This document shows, in pieces, positions 14,301 through 24,709 of a stretch of DNA of 64,000 nt (within the stretch, counting starts at the first letter, position 1; each line of letters starts with the position of its first letter). The stretch is from Micrasema longulum. Lineage: Eukaryota; Arthropoda; Insecta; Trichoptera; Brachycentridae. The notes below the pieces were generated by a model. It saw only the letters and a list, made by a program, of their open reading frames with translations, was not told where the DNA came from and searched no databases. The stretch lies in NCBI GenBank assembly GCA_022494885.1, contig JAGVSM010001149.1, positions 1 to 64,000 on the forward strand, written 5' to 3'. A program made the position numbers and the translations under genes.

Positions 14301-17300
14301 CTTATTTTTTGTTTTATAAAAGCTAGCAAAAAACTTAAAATGTTTTGCAGTTTTTGTAAAAATACAGATTCGATATTATACTATGGAAAAGACGTAAAGT
14401 AAAATATTGTATGAATGATACAGAACATTTTACATAGGGAATTATTGAAAAGGGATTATTGTATGTGTAATATATGTGTAATTTATTTGATTCATTATTT
14501 GATACGTGTAAATAATCAAAAGTGGCACTAACAATAGTATACATTGTTACTATGTATATTATAACAAAAATCAATACTAAAATCAAAAAATAAAATTACC
14601 TAGTTTATTACATATATCAAACATTTTTCTATCTTTCGTGCAAATACAGGTATTGATTATTATTCAATGAGTCTGTTGTTGGGGTTTATATTGTACATAG
14701 TGTAGATTTTGTTTCTAAGTCTAAATCACATTTCTTGAGCTCTAGTAATAGTTGTTTTATTTTTTGCATAAGCGGGATCCACTTTGGAAAAAAAGAATAA
14801 TAAAAAAACAACGAACACGGCGGACGTCTGACAAGTACGGAGAACACAATCGTAACTGATACTTACGCCGCTTCCAGTCATCCCTTTCGTCCCACGAATA
14901 TTATCGCAAGATTCATACAATTGCAATTTCATACTTGGTAAAAAAAATGAGATACGACAATATGCATCCAAAAAAAGTGTAACTAATCGCAAAATATTTT
15001 TTTTTCTTCTTTGGAACTAAAGATAAAACGATATACGACCAAATACATAAAAATGAAAATTTGTGGGTTACAATGTTATACATAGGAGGGGTTGTTGATA
15101 TGTATACAGTTGAACTTGATAACTAGAATCATGAGTAAATAACCAACAAGTTGAATTCATCGAATATTAGTAAATTTTATAAGTTTATATATTTTGCAAA
15201 TTAAAGGATAAGGCACTTGCCTCATGCACGGAGGGTTCCGGGTTCGATTCCCCGTGAAATCACAAAGCCTATACAGGCAAGTACCGTAATTCACCACTAT
15301 AATTTAGCTTCCGCCTATTGTGGTGCAAAAATAAACAAATCAATAAAATAAATATGCTATAAAATATTGTTTTCTCCAACCAGTGATTTTAATCGAGAAT
15401 ATATTTCAGTGTATGCAAACAAACTATAAATTTGCTTACTAAAAACATATTTGTGGATAAGAAAGGAGTTTCGCAAAAAATAATTAGGTTGTGGTCTCGT
15501 AGCTAGTGTCGCGGACACAGGGATCAGAGGTCCGAGGTTCGAACCCCGCTGCACCACAACTTAATTCCCATTTTCTAATACTGAATCGTTGAAATGGCCC
15601 CAAAAATGGAAATATTTGGGTAAATTGTAAGAATACAAATATTCGGGTTTTTTGAAATCCAAGAAAACAATTTTTTATTTCTTTATTAAATATTGTGTTT
15701 GTTTAAAAATAATAATTATTTTTAAAGCCTATTTAATACAACAAAATATGAATATTTTTTTAATAATCTTGTATTTGATATTTCCTTTACCGTTACTACT
15801 TTGATTAATTTTAATAAGATTAGTTAATTGTTACATATATCATCAATGGAATTCAATATTTTTACAGCAATATTCTAAAAGCCCATTTCCTTCTGAATTC
15901 TGCATACCTTCTGTCATTCTCCCTTCTTCAGTCCAGAAATAGTTTATCATATTGGCAAATTTATAAATGAAAATGTCATTGATTTTCAGCTCAATAGTTA
16001 TTAAGTTATATTAATTTGTTTGATAGGATTAATTACAAAAAACATATATACAGCAGAACTCTATTTATAACTCCAGTCATCTGGATTTCCAATGACTGGA
16101 GTTTGGATAAATAGAGATTGCAAAATTGCAACACATTGATTATTTGGACGATAAACACCACAAATTGAATTTGCTTGTTTTTAGATGTAATCTTATAAGT
16201 GGAAATAATAATGATATTACAATATCTAATACTTACGGTAGGTTTCAAAATTTTATTTTTCTTTGTTCTAGCCACAAGGTGAGTGTAATGGAGGGGTGAT
16301 TGCTTCAAAAAGTTTTCAACGAGACTGGTTTTATGTTCAGAATCTTCTATTATAATCCAATGGAAATTCTCTAACCACATAACAGTTTGAGCTAACCTGA
16401 AAAATGAGCAATTTTTTTATTACATAATTAAACCCTTATCCACGCACAATGGGCATAGGGCAAGGCATTGTTAAATAAAATGCACCATATCTCGATCATT
16501 TGTTACAGGAAAGTAAAGTGATCAGTCTTACGCTTCAGGTGCCAGGCCACGGACAATAAATTACTTCGGTGTAAAACCACTTTTAAAAACAAATATTTCA
16601 TGCTGACCTTCCCAGGAATTGAACCCAGGACCTCAAGCATGGTAGGCGAATGTGCCGTATTTTAGAAACATATATTTTTTTAATCTGACAGCTTATATTT
16701 TTTAACATTTTAAATCTAATATATTAAGGTATATTACAACACATCATATTTTCTAATTAATATTTCTCACCACATATTTGTTTTGAATTTCCTATTGATT
16801 TAATTACTGAGCTGAAAATATGTCTTTATATAGCCTAAAATCAGTAAAATTTACACAAAAATTAATTATTAATTATTAATATGTTCAAATAAAAATATTA
16901 GTCCTTTAAATGTTAATTTTATGTGTAATGGTTTAGCGAATATGTACTTTTTTACAGTAACGAAATTATAAAAATATTACGATATTAAAAAATCACCAAC
17001 AGATTTTATAAATACTTTATCCAGATTCATTTTAAAATTTATCAGTTCTGTAGAAATATTGTTCATATGCATCCAAAAAGGTAATTGCATTAATAAACAT
17101 AAACAATCATAAATAAAAAATATAACAAAAATTGTTTAGAGTTAAGGAAATATTTCAAATAGTTTTTATAAACGTATTGTTTTATTTTTATATTTAATAT
17201 TATAATCCAATACTTTGATCCCACTTATATGTATATAGCTTATCACACTATTGAGCAAGACATAAGATCTACTTTAAATCAAACAACTTTTTATAAGTAT

Positions 17301-20300
17301 TGATACAAAATCTAGATTGAAGAATCATGTTTGGTGATAGAAAGCATTGCTATCATTGTCATGATCAATTATTCATTGAAAACGTAATAGTCATTAATAT
17401 TTTATAACTAGTTATTGGTAACACAAACATTTTTTTTTTTGATTGCTGAAAAAATAAGAATTAAAAAATGTATCCTTAACATTATTTTAATAATGAAATA
17501 AGTAACTAACTAGGGCCGCCATAAAGATTAGGACTTTCTATTTTTGTTAACATAAAAATTCATAAAAATACATTTTAAACAAAAACGAGAATATCAAGAA
17601 ATAAAAATACTGATGTGAAAGGATTTTTGACATAACTTGAAAGATAATTAAAATAAACTAGGTAAATTTAAAATACATATTACAGTAAAACGACAAATAA
17701 AACATTATACTGTTGAGCTTTTAATTCATACAATAGTTATTAAGGGATTAAATCAAATAAAAACTATAATAAAATTTAACCAACAATGCCGCCCTATGAA
17801 TATATTACAGTAAAACGACAAATACAATATTATACTGTTGAACTTTTAATTCATACAATAGTTATTAAGGGATTAAATCAAATAAAAACTATAATAAAAT
17901 TTAACCAACAATGCCGCCCTATGAATATATTACAGTAAAACGACAAATACAATATTATACTGTTGAACTTTTAATTCATACAATAGTTATTAAGGGATTA
18001 AATCAAATAAAAACTGTAATAAAATATAACCAACAATACCGCCCATATGAAACCACAAATAAAAAAGATTTGGGAAAAAACAGTCACAAAATTTATTATG
18101 CAAGGGTTTAAAATTGTACGAGTTACCTGAAAAAATAAAAGAAATAGGAAGACTCGAAATATTTCCAATCAGTTTTAAAATATTCTTTCAAATATTTTTT
18201 AATATTCTTGATAAATTTTGATAGAAGATGTAATGTACTAAAATTAAATGTTTTTAATATCTTATGAACAAACTTAATACAGCAAAAATATAATAACAAT
18301 ATTTTGGATATGTCCAAAGCTTCGGACAATCTCTGATTTTTCCCAGGCGGAATTGATATAAATATTAAGAATATGGAGGTCTAAGCATAAAGAGAGCTTA
18401 TGATCTGTCATCGGACAATATGCATGCGAATGGACTTGAAATTCAAACCAAATATTATATGAGAGACAAACAGTGACATAAGTGAATATGGAAATCAACT
18501 ATCTATACTGCCATCATAAACATAAGGTCATATTTTGAGATATTACACTTTTTAGTATCTATTAACTTTATGCAAATTTGAAGAAAAACTGTAAATAATC
18601 ATAAATAAAAACACAGTATGTCAATTGTTTCTAAAGCATAAAACCTGTGTGTGTCATATTCTACGCTGAGGTTTTGCTTATGGATCTTTAGATATTGCTG
18701 AAAAAACCTTAAAAACATAGAATTAGAATAAACCAGAAGGTGCATAGAACCAAGTTTGTATACATCGTACTGTGTCCAAAAGTCCCCCCCTTCACCCGAC
18801 ATCCCGCCTGCGCATGCGTGAAGTGGCCCAGTAATTATATTATTTATTGTTTCAGCATTTACTTTGTGGAAAAACATTTTGAGTTTATTTAAAATAAAAC
18901 ACTTTGTAAATTTACCTCACATACATAAAACACTGTATTAAACTCTTGTGTGGTAAATTTACAGTGTTTTATTTTAAATAAATTCTAAAAGGCCCCGTAA
19001 TGTTGCCAGACCGTGAACAATATACACAAATATAAGATCATTTTGTGTTATGTTATGTTATATTTTACAAGAAAAAATATTTTACTGGCTGTACTATAAA
19101 ACAAACAGGTACATTTATTAAGCTAATGTAAAAAAAAAACATTAAATAATTATTTGGTTATTAAGTAAATTAATACTGTTTAATATTACAATAAGGCTTA
19201 TTGATAGAAAGACAGGTAAAAAATTCAACTACCCTGGCGATACTAACTGGTAAAGTAATCGAATTCTTAAATAATAATTATCTGTAAATTCGCTACTTAC
19301 ACATAAAATGTGGTCCCACCCTATTCCCTTTTAATCCCAGAAGTATTTTGACACTTACAAACGACACAACACGGCATAATTGAATTTAAATCAGTAGTTG
19401 CGTACTAAGCGATGTCTACAGAGTAAATAATGGCCAAAACGTAAAACTACTCATTTATGAGTAGTTTAGTCAGTTTCAGTGTGATGCGCGTATGCGGTTT
19501 CTGGACTATTATAATTCTATGCTTAGAAACATTGTATCATTTTTCTATATATTAAATGGTCCAAAAACTCTTGTGGAACATTACCTCATGTTTAACTCAT
19601 TTTGTAATTTTTACAAAAAATTGCATTCTTGCATATGACTGTAGTATAGGCAAAATAATGAATGTTGCAGTGTGTAAAGTGATCACTTAACCCAACCGAT
19701 GACAGATCATAAGCTTTGAAAATGCCGACAAATTCATATTCTTAACAATTTCATCTCTGCTGAAAAAATATCTAATAAATATAAAATTATTTGTTTTAAC
19801 TTAATTTAACAATAAGAGCTATGCCAATGGATAAAAATTGACTAGAGTTAATCAAAATAATTATTCAGACTTTTAAATTTCTCATGAGTAGATTTGTATG
19901 CTAATTTTCATACACAATTAGTACCGATTAGTTTTTACAGAAAGATCATTACTCAAATACTCAACAAACTCGGAAATCTGGTATATAAGTCATGACCGTG
20001 AATGAGAATGATCATTTCCTTACTGATGTGAATGATTTATTATTGTTAAAGATAATTCGTGACTAATGGACGGGAGAGTTAGATCATCATACATACCTTG
20101 TAAGCTCCGCTTTTTGGACAGGGCGAGTGTAAGTTGGTGTAATCGCGTATATCATGGGAAGATCGCTTCTAACCTCCTTTCTGTCGCCAGCGCACTGTTG
20201 GGTCTTATTGCTGTATGAAAACAACAAATACAATGAAGCAACAGCCAAAAACACAGTAAAAACATTTCTTTTCCTAAAAGATATTTCGTAAAACATCTTC

Positions 20301-20302
20301 AT
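5181..20302 (-). CDS. GlcAT-I: Galactosylgalactosylxylosylprotein 3-beta-glucuronosyltransferase (GlcAT-I type), five coding exons
   Basis: Exons, in transcript order: 20302-20097, 16396-16237, 9548-9402, 7063-6836, 5351-5181. All introns are GT-AG and phases agree at every junction, giving 303 residues; from memory, fly GlcAT-I is about the same length. It is a type II Golgi protein: short cytosolic tail, membrane anchor at about residues 14-30, then a GT43 catalytic domain. Visible landmarks are ITPTYTR (54-60, uridine binding), RGVEQRN, DDDNTY (Asp159-161, Mn-UDP binding), RPFPIDMAGFA in the acceptor site, GYQES with the catalytic base Glu248, and WHTRTEKP (His275, Arg277). RGVEQRN resembles GlcAT-I (B3GAT3) more than the GlcAT-P/S paralogues. 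The known role is transfer of glucuronate to Gal-Gal-Xyl-protein, finishing the proteoglycan linkage region. An alternative first exon lies at 27346-27545. Family identity is certain; the subfamily is likely. Confidence 0.93.
5880..6045 (+). mobile_element. Third SINE-like family copy
   Basis: TTGTGGTCCCGTGATAGTAT, CGAAGTTCAAATTCCACTC (decayed B box), then GATTTCCATTTTTCAAG and GGTTATTTACGAC. Similar copies are at 12750 and 15482. It is next to the last GlcAT-I exon, in the intron. Confidence 0.6.
6836..7063 (-). CDS. GlcAT-I: GlcAT-I coding exon 4
   Basis: This exon has 76 codons between the acceptor TTTTTCTGTAG|ATG and the donor TACCAG|GTAATG, with phase 0 at both ends. It encodes MRQVHKVGVWPVGLVGG, then the RPFPIDMAGFAIHLSLI acceptor-site segment, and ends VQAGYQ. 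The first ATG is internal to the protein and is not a start codon. Confidence 0.95.
7428..7650 (+). mobile_element. (GAT)n SINE, 5' part with upstream module
   Basis: ATGGCTACTCTCAGGTAAAA is the upstream module also seen at 43259 and 57748. A B box AAGGTTCGATTCC and the body start (ACACTGAAATATTTCATTGT) follow. The tail is missing. Confidence 0.65.
8280..8440. mobile_element. 161-bp MITE
   Basis: The ends AAAGGTCAAACAGCACTAGA and TAGTGCAAATTGACCTTT are imperfect inverted repeats of about 28 bp that continue to GCGGCGCTG/CAGCGCCAC. The core is GC-rich for this region. It lies in intron 3 of the GlcAT-I gene (... DXD exon side). Confidence 0.6.
8521..8790 (-). mobile_element. (GAT)n SINE, reverse orientation
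   Basis: It starts with ATCATCATCATCACT, then carries the body in reverse: AGAGCACCACATCGG, CAAGTGCCAGTCCAG. GGAATCAAACCCAGA is the reversed B box and GGTAGGCAAACCCATCA the reversed tRNA head. Confidence 0.75.
8945..9065 (-). mobile_element. LINE 3' UTR fragment
   Basis: It is nearly identical to 62455-62550, sharing AATCTTAAAGTAGGGCACAC, ATATTGTTATGTGTGTTCTA and ATAACATTGCAAATATATTT. It lies in intron 3-4 of GlcAT-I. Confidence 0.65.
9402..9548 (-). CDS. GlcAT-I: GlcAT-I coding exon 3 (DXD metal-binding exon)
   Basis: This exon has 49 codons, from EPHWMKARGVEQRN to the DDDNTY metal and UDP site and KIFEE. The donor is GAAGAG|GTGAGA. The best acceptor by family alignment is AATAATAAAG|GAACC, which is in phase 0 but has no pyrimidine tract. 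A TAG near 9644 would be an alternative acceptor and would insert about 32 extra residues with no family counterpart. The Asp triplet is preceded by Met where vertebrate family members have Ala. Confidence 0.9.
11029..11548 (-). mobile_element. Internally deleted Tc1/mariner-like element with transposase remnants
   Basis: TA flanks both ends and the TIRs begin CAGGGTCC, with about 30 bp alike (CAAAATGATCTAC against CAGAATGATCTAC). On the minus strand, WNGEHCAFVIETFF and AMQLLFCQHFEVGRH resemble the helix-turn-helix start of common insect transposases (DUF4817-like). After a break, ASFKNFRLRLPECKAREGNH resembles their C-terminus. The catalytic middle is missing, so the element is dead and non-autonomous. 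Confidence 0.7.
12750..12895 (+). mobile_element. Third SINE-like family copy
   Basis: TTGCGGTCCCGTGGATAATG, GTCCGAGGTTCGAACCCCAC (B box), GATTCCCATTTTCTAATAGT and GAGTTATTTACAACTTG. The frame running backwards over it is spurious. Confidence 0.7.
15203..15345 (+). mobile_element. tRNA-derived SINE, second family (A-rich tail)
   Basis: It includes GGTTCCGGGTTCGATTCCCC (B box), AATTCACCACTATAATTTAG and TATTGTGGTGCAAAAATAAA. The 5' head is partly missing. Confidence 0.7.
15482..15640 (+). mobile_element. Third SINE-like family copy
   Basis: TTGTGGTCTCGTAGCTAGTG, GTCCGAGGTTCGAACCCCGC, AATTCCCATTTTCTAATACT and AAATATTTGGGTAAATT. It closely follows a second-family SINE (15203-15345). Confidence 0.7.
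16060..16115. repeat. Short intronic hairpin
   Basis: CTATTTATAACTCCAGTCAT and its near reverse complement ATGACTGGAGTTTGGATAAATAG face each other across about 11 nt. The left part resembles pogo-type ends, and a similar sequence is at 45308-45350 in reverse. It lies just beyond GlcAT-I exon 2, within the intron. Confidence 0.6.
16237..16396 (-). CDS. GlcAT-I: GlcAT-I coding exon 2
   Basis: The acceptor is TTTTTCAG|G and the donor is CCTACC|GTAAGT. One base completes Arg69, followed by 53 codons: LAQTVMWLENFHWIIIEDSE and, further on, HYTHLVARTKKNKILKPT. This is the family's first Rossmann-like half, with the W-I-x-x-E-D segment. It ends in phase 0. The open frame runs on into the intron, but the family alignment stops at the donor. 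Confidence 0.93.
16432..16665 (-). mobile_element. (GAT)n SINE, reverse orientation, tail decayed
   Basis: GGCATAGGGCAAGGCATTG, ACGCTTCAGGTGCCAGGCCA and AGGAATTGAACCCAGGA (reversed B box) match the family. It lies just upstream of GlcAT-I exon 2 in the intron. Confidence 0.7.
17676..18044. repeat. Tandem array, three copies of a 125-bp unit
   Basis: The marker TACAGTAAAACGACAAATA recurs at 17681, 17806 and 17931, exactly 125 bp apart. Copies two and three are almost identical and copy one has a few changes, so the duplication is recent. The frames running through it are repeat artefacts. It lies in intron 1 of GlcAT-I. Confidence 0.92.
18310..18440. mobile_element. MITE family D fragment
   Basis: It shares AATATGGAGGTCTAAGCATA and GCTTATGATCTGTCATCGG with the copy at 35641. 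It is diverged and truncated, in intron 1 of GlcAT-I. Confidence 0.5.
18716..19521. mobile_element. TIR element family A, copy with a nested insertion
   Basis: It shares with 2634-3261 both ends and internal blocks, for example CCAGACCGTGAACAATATA and the GGTCCCACCCTATTCCC-like block. About 166 bp at 18830-18995 are absent from the other copy. It lies in intron 1 of GlcAT-I. Confidence 0.7.
18830..18995. mobile_element. Small palindromic MITE nested in family A
   Basis: Inverted arms at 18884-18921 and 18950-18982 (core AAATAAAACAC / GTGTTTTATTT). GGCCC flanks it at 18825-18829 and 18991-18995, which fits a 5-bp target duplication. The homologous copy at 2634-3261 supplies the empty site. 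Confidence 0.6.
19640..19730. mobile_element. MITE family D fragment
   Basis: AATGTTGCAGTGTGTAAAGT and GATGACAGATCATAAGC match family D in the opposite orientation. Only the middle is recognisable. Confidence 0.55.
20097..20302 (-). CDS. GlcAT-I: GlcAT-I coding exon 1 (anchor and UDP-binding motif)
   Basis: This exon encodes residues 1-68 plus two bases of codon 69. It starts MKMFYEISFRKRN, continues with a hydrophobic anchor of about 17 residues and a short stem, and ends in IYAITPTYTRPVQKAELT. The ATG at 20302 is the first in frame; a second ATG lies two codons later. The donor is ACAAG|GTATGT and the exon ends in phase 2, which the acceptor at 16397 completes to Arg. The 5' flank (20303-20420) is richer in G+C than its surroundings and is probably 5' UTR or promoter. 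Confidence 0.93.
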
Positions 20303-20779
20303 TTGGGCCTAAATTCGTTCAAAAACGGATTAAATGTTCGCGGTGCCGATTTGCGAAGCTCGGCACAGAAGCATCTAACTGTAGTTACGTTGGGCAACAA
20401 AACCGGCGACATTTCACAAACATTTTTTATCTAAATAAATTGAGAGATCGGATATATGTTCGCGTCAACAGCCGACAAAAATCCTTCAGTCAACACCACC
20501 AATCAAAAACATAATAACGAACCGCGGCAGAACACAGGTAAGCACATAAATAGGTACGTAAATAAATTTGAAGGATAGTTGCAGTGTTGCCAGAGGGCGA
20601 AAGCTTATCAATAGTAGCGAAAAATCTGGCGTAAATATCGATAATACAATAAATATCACGTATTTTAAACATTTTCAAAGTAATAAAGGTCTATGAAATA
20701 CTGTCCAGTAAAAAAAATTTTTGCTAATTATTAGTAGCATAATTTCTTTTTTTAAATTTGTAATTTTGAATTCCCGCAA

Positions 20780-21880
20780 AAATGGTCATTCCATTGGCCG
20801 CGCCCCTAATACGTCACGATTCATCTTTATTTGTTGAAATTGAAATTCGTTTAGAACATTATCACGAAACTTGACGTCACAACAACCAAGGCCAAACACG
20901 TCGCGTTTTTTTAGCTACATATTTTTAATAAATTTATTTTTTACATTTATGTGTGAAAACATTTCTCCACAATATGCATATTGATTTTTAAAGCACAATT
21001 AATTATTCTAAATCCATTTCATATATCTTTATCGGTATTCGTAGTATGTGATATTTCCCTATTGTCCCGGGCTCAAAACCGACCGTTGTCATAATATGAA
21101 AATACATAAAAAAAAAACTTTAAAATGGAGGGGTATGGGGGGTATATTTTTCATGTCTCTTATGAATTAAAAGTTATTAATACAAAAAAATCACTTTAGT
21201 CATAGCTCTTTTGAGAAAAAAAATATTTTAACAAAACGTGGAAATAAAATAAAAATAGTTTAATTGTAACATACATTTTTCAAATATTTAAAGCAAAAAA
21301 TTTTTTTTAATTAAAGTTGACTGGCCATGTTTGGGATCATTTTTCTTTGAATCTACGAAAAATAGAAAAAAAATATGTTATAGTGCATTGCTAAATGTCT
21401 CCAGTAATTTAAAATTTTTACTGCCATATTTTTTTTTTCCTAAACATCTATGTTAATTTTGTTTTTTTGCTTTAAGCATGAGAGCAAACAATTACAATTA
21501 AACTTTTTTTATTGCCACTATTTACTAAAATCGAACGATTTATCAAAAGAGAGTAAGAGCTATTTATGACTTAAGTGATTTATTTATATTAATAACTTTT
21601 TACATAATATAAAAGATGGAACCCCTCTTTGAAAGTTTTTTGCCGATAATTTTTTTTATGTATTTTCATATGACAAGAGTAAAAAGGAGTGCCTAAATGA
21701 TTTACATTTTTGTGGAATGAGGAACTTTAGCCCTACGGGAAATTGGATACAAAAAATGTTTTCTTACGCGCGGTAAAAATTAGAGCATTAAATTGTACGG
21801 CAACGTTTCGTGAAAATGTAAATTTTTTTTGAACAAACTACTTGGAACGACGTCACTACTTCATATGAATCAACCAATAA
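20780..21880. mobile_element. Large foldback (imperfect inverted-repeat) element, about 1.1 kb
   Basis: Left-arm blocks TATGAAAATACATAAAAAAA, AAAGTTATTAATA, AAATCACTTTAGTCATA and TCACGAAAC recur inverted on the right, between about 21500 and 21850. The centre is near 21370. Both outer parts carry ACGTCA motifs, including TGACGTCA at about 20873. No protein frame is seen. It sits about 0.5-1.6 kb upstream of GlcAT-I exon 1. Confidence 0.7.
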
Positions 21881-23502
21881 TATGAGAGTTGTGAAAGATT
21901 TCCGGTTTACAGAAAGCCAACAGACGAATTGGCAGAACTGTCCGAGAAGAAGCGGGAGAGAACTTGAGACATCACACGCGGAGTAATTTCAGGAATACAA
22001 AACTTTAAAAAATAATAGAACTGATAATACGATAATTTTTGGCTTAGTTTAATAATCAATTAACAAATGTATATATTTTTTTTAAACTACTGAACTTCAT
22101 CATTCATGTCATTAGATAACGTTTAAATAGTCCCAGAATTACTTGTATATGAAAAAATAAAAGTTACATCTATACTTCATTTTTCTCTAAACAGTTCTCA
22201 GTTTACACTATGTTTTTAAACCCAATAAATATTTTTTTAAATTTTAAACACTTTTATTTTCTTTAAAACCTTGTTTTTTTATTAATATGCATTCATTATT
22301 CAGTTCTACTAAATCATATTCACTAAATCATTCTTTTGGCCAGCATTGTAAAAAAGAAAACAAAATAATTTATAATTAAAAAAAACTACCTAAAGTGTTT
22401 ACTTAACAATTTTAAACTAATAATATAAGGTCAATGCTGTGTATTTAAAGAAACATTCCAAAATGATCCTTACAACAAATTTATTGTTAATAATACTAAA
22501 TATCAATATTTTAATAGTTCAGGGTGAAAATATGATAAATAGAAATATTTATTTAATAGTACATAAAAAAATCAATTTATTTAAAAAATGACAATATTAA
22601 CCTAATATTTAGTAAAACAATTTTTTTTTTTAAATTATGTAAAAATGAACTACTATAAGAAAATTGAGTATTTGAGATGGTTCCACAAAGCATACCGAAC
22701 GGTAAGCAAAACAATAATGATGTTTGGTATTTATATTGATTTAATAAAGGAAATATTGCATAACACATTGGATGAACTTTTAAACAAGAGTTTACCATAA
22801 GTCAAAGGAATGCAATGTGTGTACATTTCACACTGTGCCACACGCAAAAGGGAAAATATCAATTCAATTAAGATTACAATGTAACAAGGAAAAAGAAAAA
22901 AAACATTAATCGAACCATACCACAGCAGCTGTTTAAGCAAAGAGAGTTAATTATGGCTCTTAAAATTGTGTATGCCAGAAGTTAGTGTAGTAGAGAACAG
23001 CATTTGAATTTCAAATGTTAAAAAAGTATGTTATAGTCTTCCAGAGAAAAAAAAGGGAAACTTGACAAATAATCCAAAATAAATTTAACAATTCATTCTA
23101 GAGGAAAATTTTAATCATTTCAGTTTTGGCACACAAGAAAAAGAAATAAGCATGTCATCCATTTTAAATAAACATTTGAGACTTTTGACCTAATTTTGAA
23201 AAAGTAAGTGCGTAATTTGTAATTGTTTATCTAAATATTTATGAATAAAATTAATGAATAAAGATAAGATCTGGCCATGAAGTTCACAAAAGTAGTATTT
23301 AGAGTAAATTTATGGCTCATTAGATAGGGGTCATATCTAAAAAATATGTCATTTCACATAATTTAAAGCAATTTGGTATGCAATGATGTTGCTTTATATA
23401 AATACAAATGTTTGTTTGGTCTTCTGTTTAAAAATAGGTTGCAAATAGTGATTCTGTATCCTCAAAACGAAGAAGACCGAGATAAATATAACATTATCGA
23501 AT

Positions 23503-23753
23503 CGTCCCCTTAGTAACACAAAAACATATCTTGATTTTGTCCAATTTGAGAAACAAGATAAAAACCGCACGACACGATACAAAAATGAGAAAACAATTAA
23601 TACCTTTCAATGCTATTACTTTTAAAGCTTGAAATAAAGTGTCATGGACATACGTGTCTTTGTGACTAAATAGAACCTTTAATTTTGAGAAAGGTTGTAC
23701 TTAACTCCAAATTTATAAAAGTCGAGATACGTTTTTGTGTTACTAAGGGGACG
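23503..23753. mobile_element. 251-bp inverted-repeat MITE
   Basis: The ends CGTCCCCTTAGTAACACAAA and, inverted, TTTGTGTTACTAAGGGGACG are alike over about 36 bp. No coding content. The short frames on both strands here run through the TIRs and are not genes. Confidence 0.75.
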
Positions 23754-24039
23754 AAATTCAACAAATACTTGAAGACGATGGACATGCCAAAAGTCATAAT
23801 AATCAGCGTGCATGAAAAGATGTATGAATGTAGGGGAAGCAAGGTCTGTATATATAAGTGGCATTTTATCCTCTCTGTCTACCATGGAGAAACGACATGG
23901 GGGTTATTTTATAAAATTATTTTTCTATTGTTTTATTTAAAAATATTTATATTCCCATTTAGGCGCATAGTTATGTGTGGGGTTTATAGTCCATGATCGA
24001 TGGCACACACATGATAAATGATTTCACCTGAAATATAGA

Positions 24040-24440
24040 GTCATGACTCCAAGAAGCAAGTCAGCGCTTTCTATTGAATTCAATTCATTACATTCTGCGA
24101 AACACGAGATCAACGTCCTGCAGTACATTAAGATCGTCCCTACCATGGAGATATGAAGAACAACGTAACGTGGCCTATAAAGAGACCACAGGGCACAGTC
24201 AACGCCCAGTTCAATTCGGTCGAGTAAATTTCAGTCAGTCAGTCTTTCAGTTCAAGTGCAGTCTCTTCAACCCATCATCGTCGCTACGATCGCGCTACAC
24301 AACAAAGTGCTGTATCTTATTCAACATGCAATAAATACACGGATTCAAACCACAACCTCACCTCTTCTGTCCATCACTAACTGGGGTAGGAGCTACACAA
24401 ACCCTCAACAACCTAATAATCCTACATATGTAAATAAATA
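24040..24440 (+). mobile_element. Possible solo LTR (retrotransposon promoter-like segment)
   Basis: This is a GC-richer island with CCTATAAAGAG at about 24174, an initiator-like TCAGTCAGTCAGTC about 50-60 bp on, then AATAAA near 24330 and an ACTGGGGTAGGAGC stretch. The order matches the R/U5 layout of insect gypsy-like LTRs. No second LTR, primer-binding site or gag/pol frame is visible, so the call is tentative. Confidence 0.3.
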
Positions 24441-24709
24441 AAATGAAGTAATATATTGAGATATTCTAGAAATCACTAATAATCATACATTTAAGTTACT
24501 AAATAAGATAAAAAATAAAGTGATTAAAATTTTGTGCTCCTTCTACGTTATGCACTGTGATAAATGGAGTGTGTACTTTTAAAATAAATAATGATAATAA
24601 TAACTATCTCCCTTTTCTTAAAACATAACACATTCGCTGTTATATAGCTGTCAAAACCGTGTCTCTCATTCAGAAAATGTCTTCAGACAGATATTGTGTC
24701 TCTATAAGT

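Noticed and set aside
14726..14992. Minus-strand open stretch with a donor-like AGCGGC|GTAAGT near 14875
   Set aside because: It falls in a GlcAT-I intron, but neither a phase-0 entry nor exit keeps the frame, and the peptide resembles nothing I know.
17911..18111. 66-codon frame starting in the 125-bp array
   Set aside because: It is a by-product of the tandem repeat.
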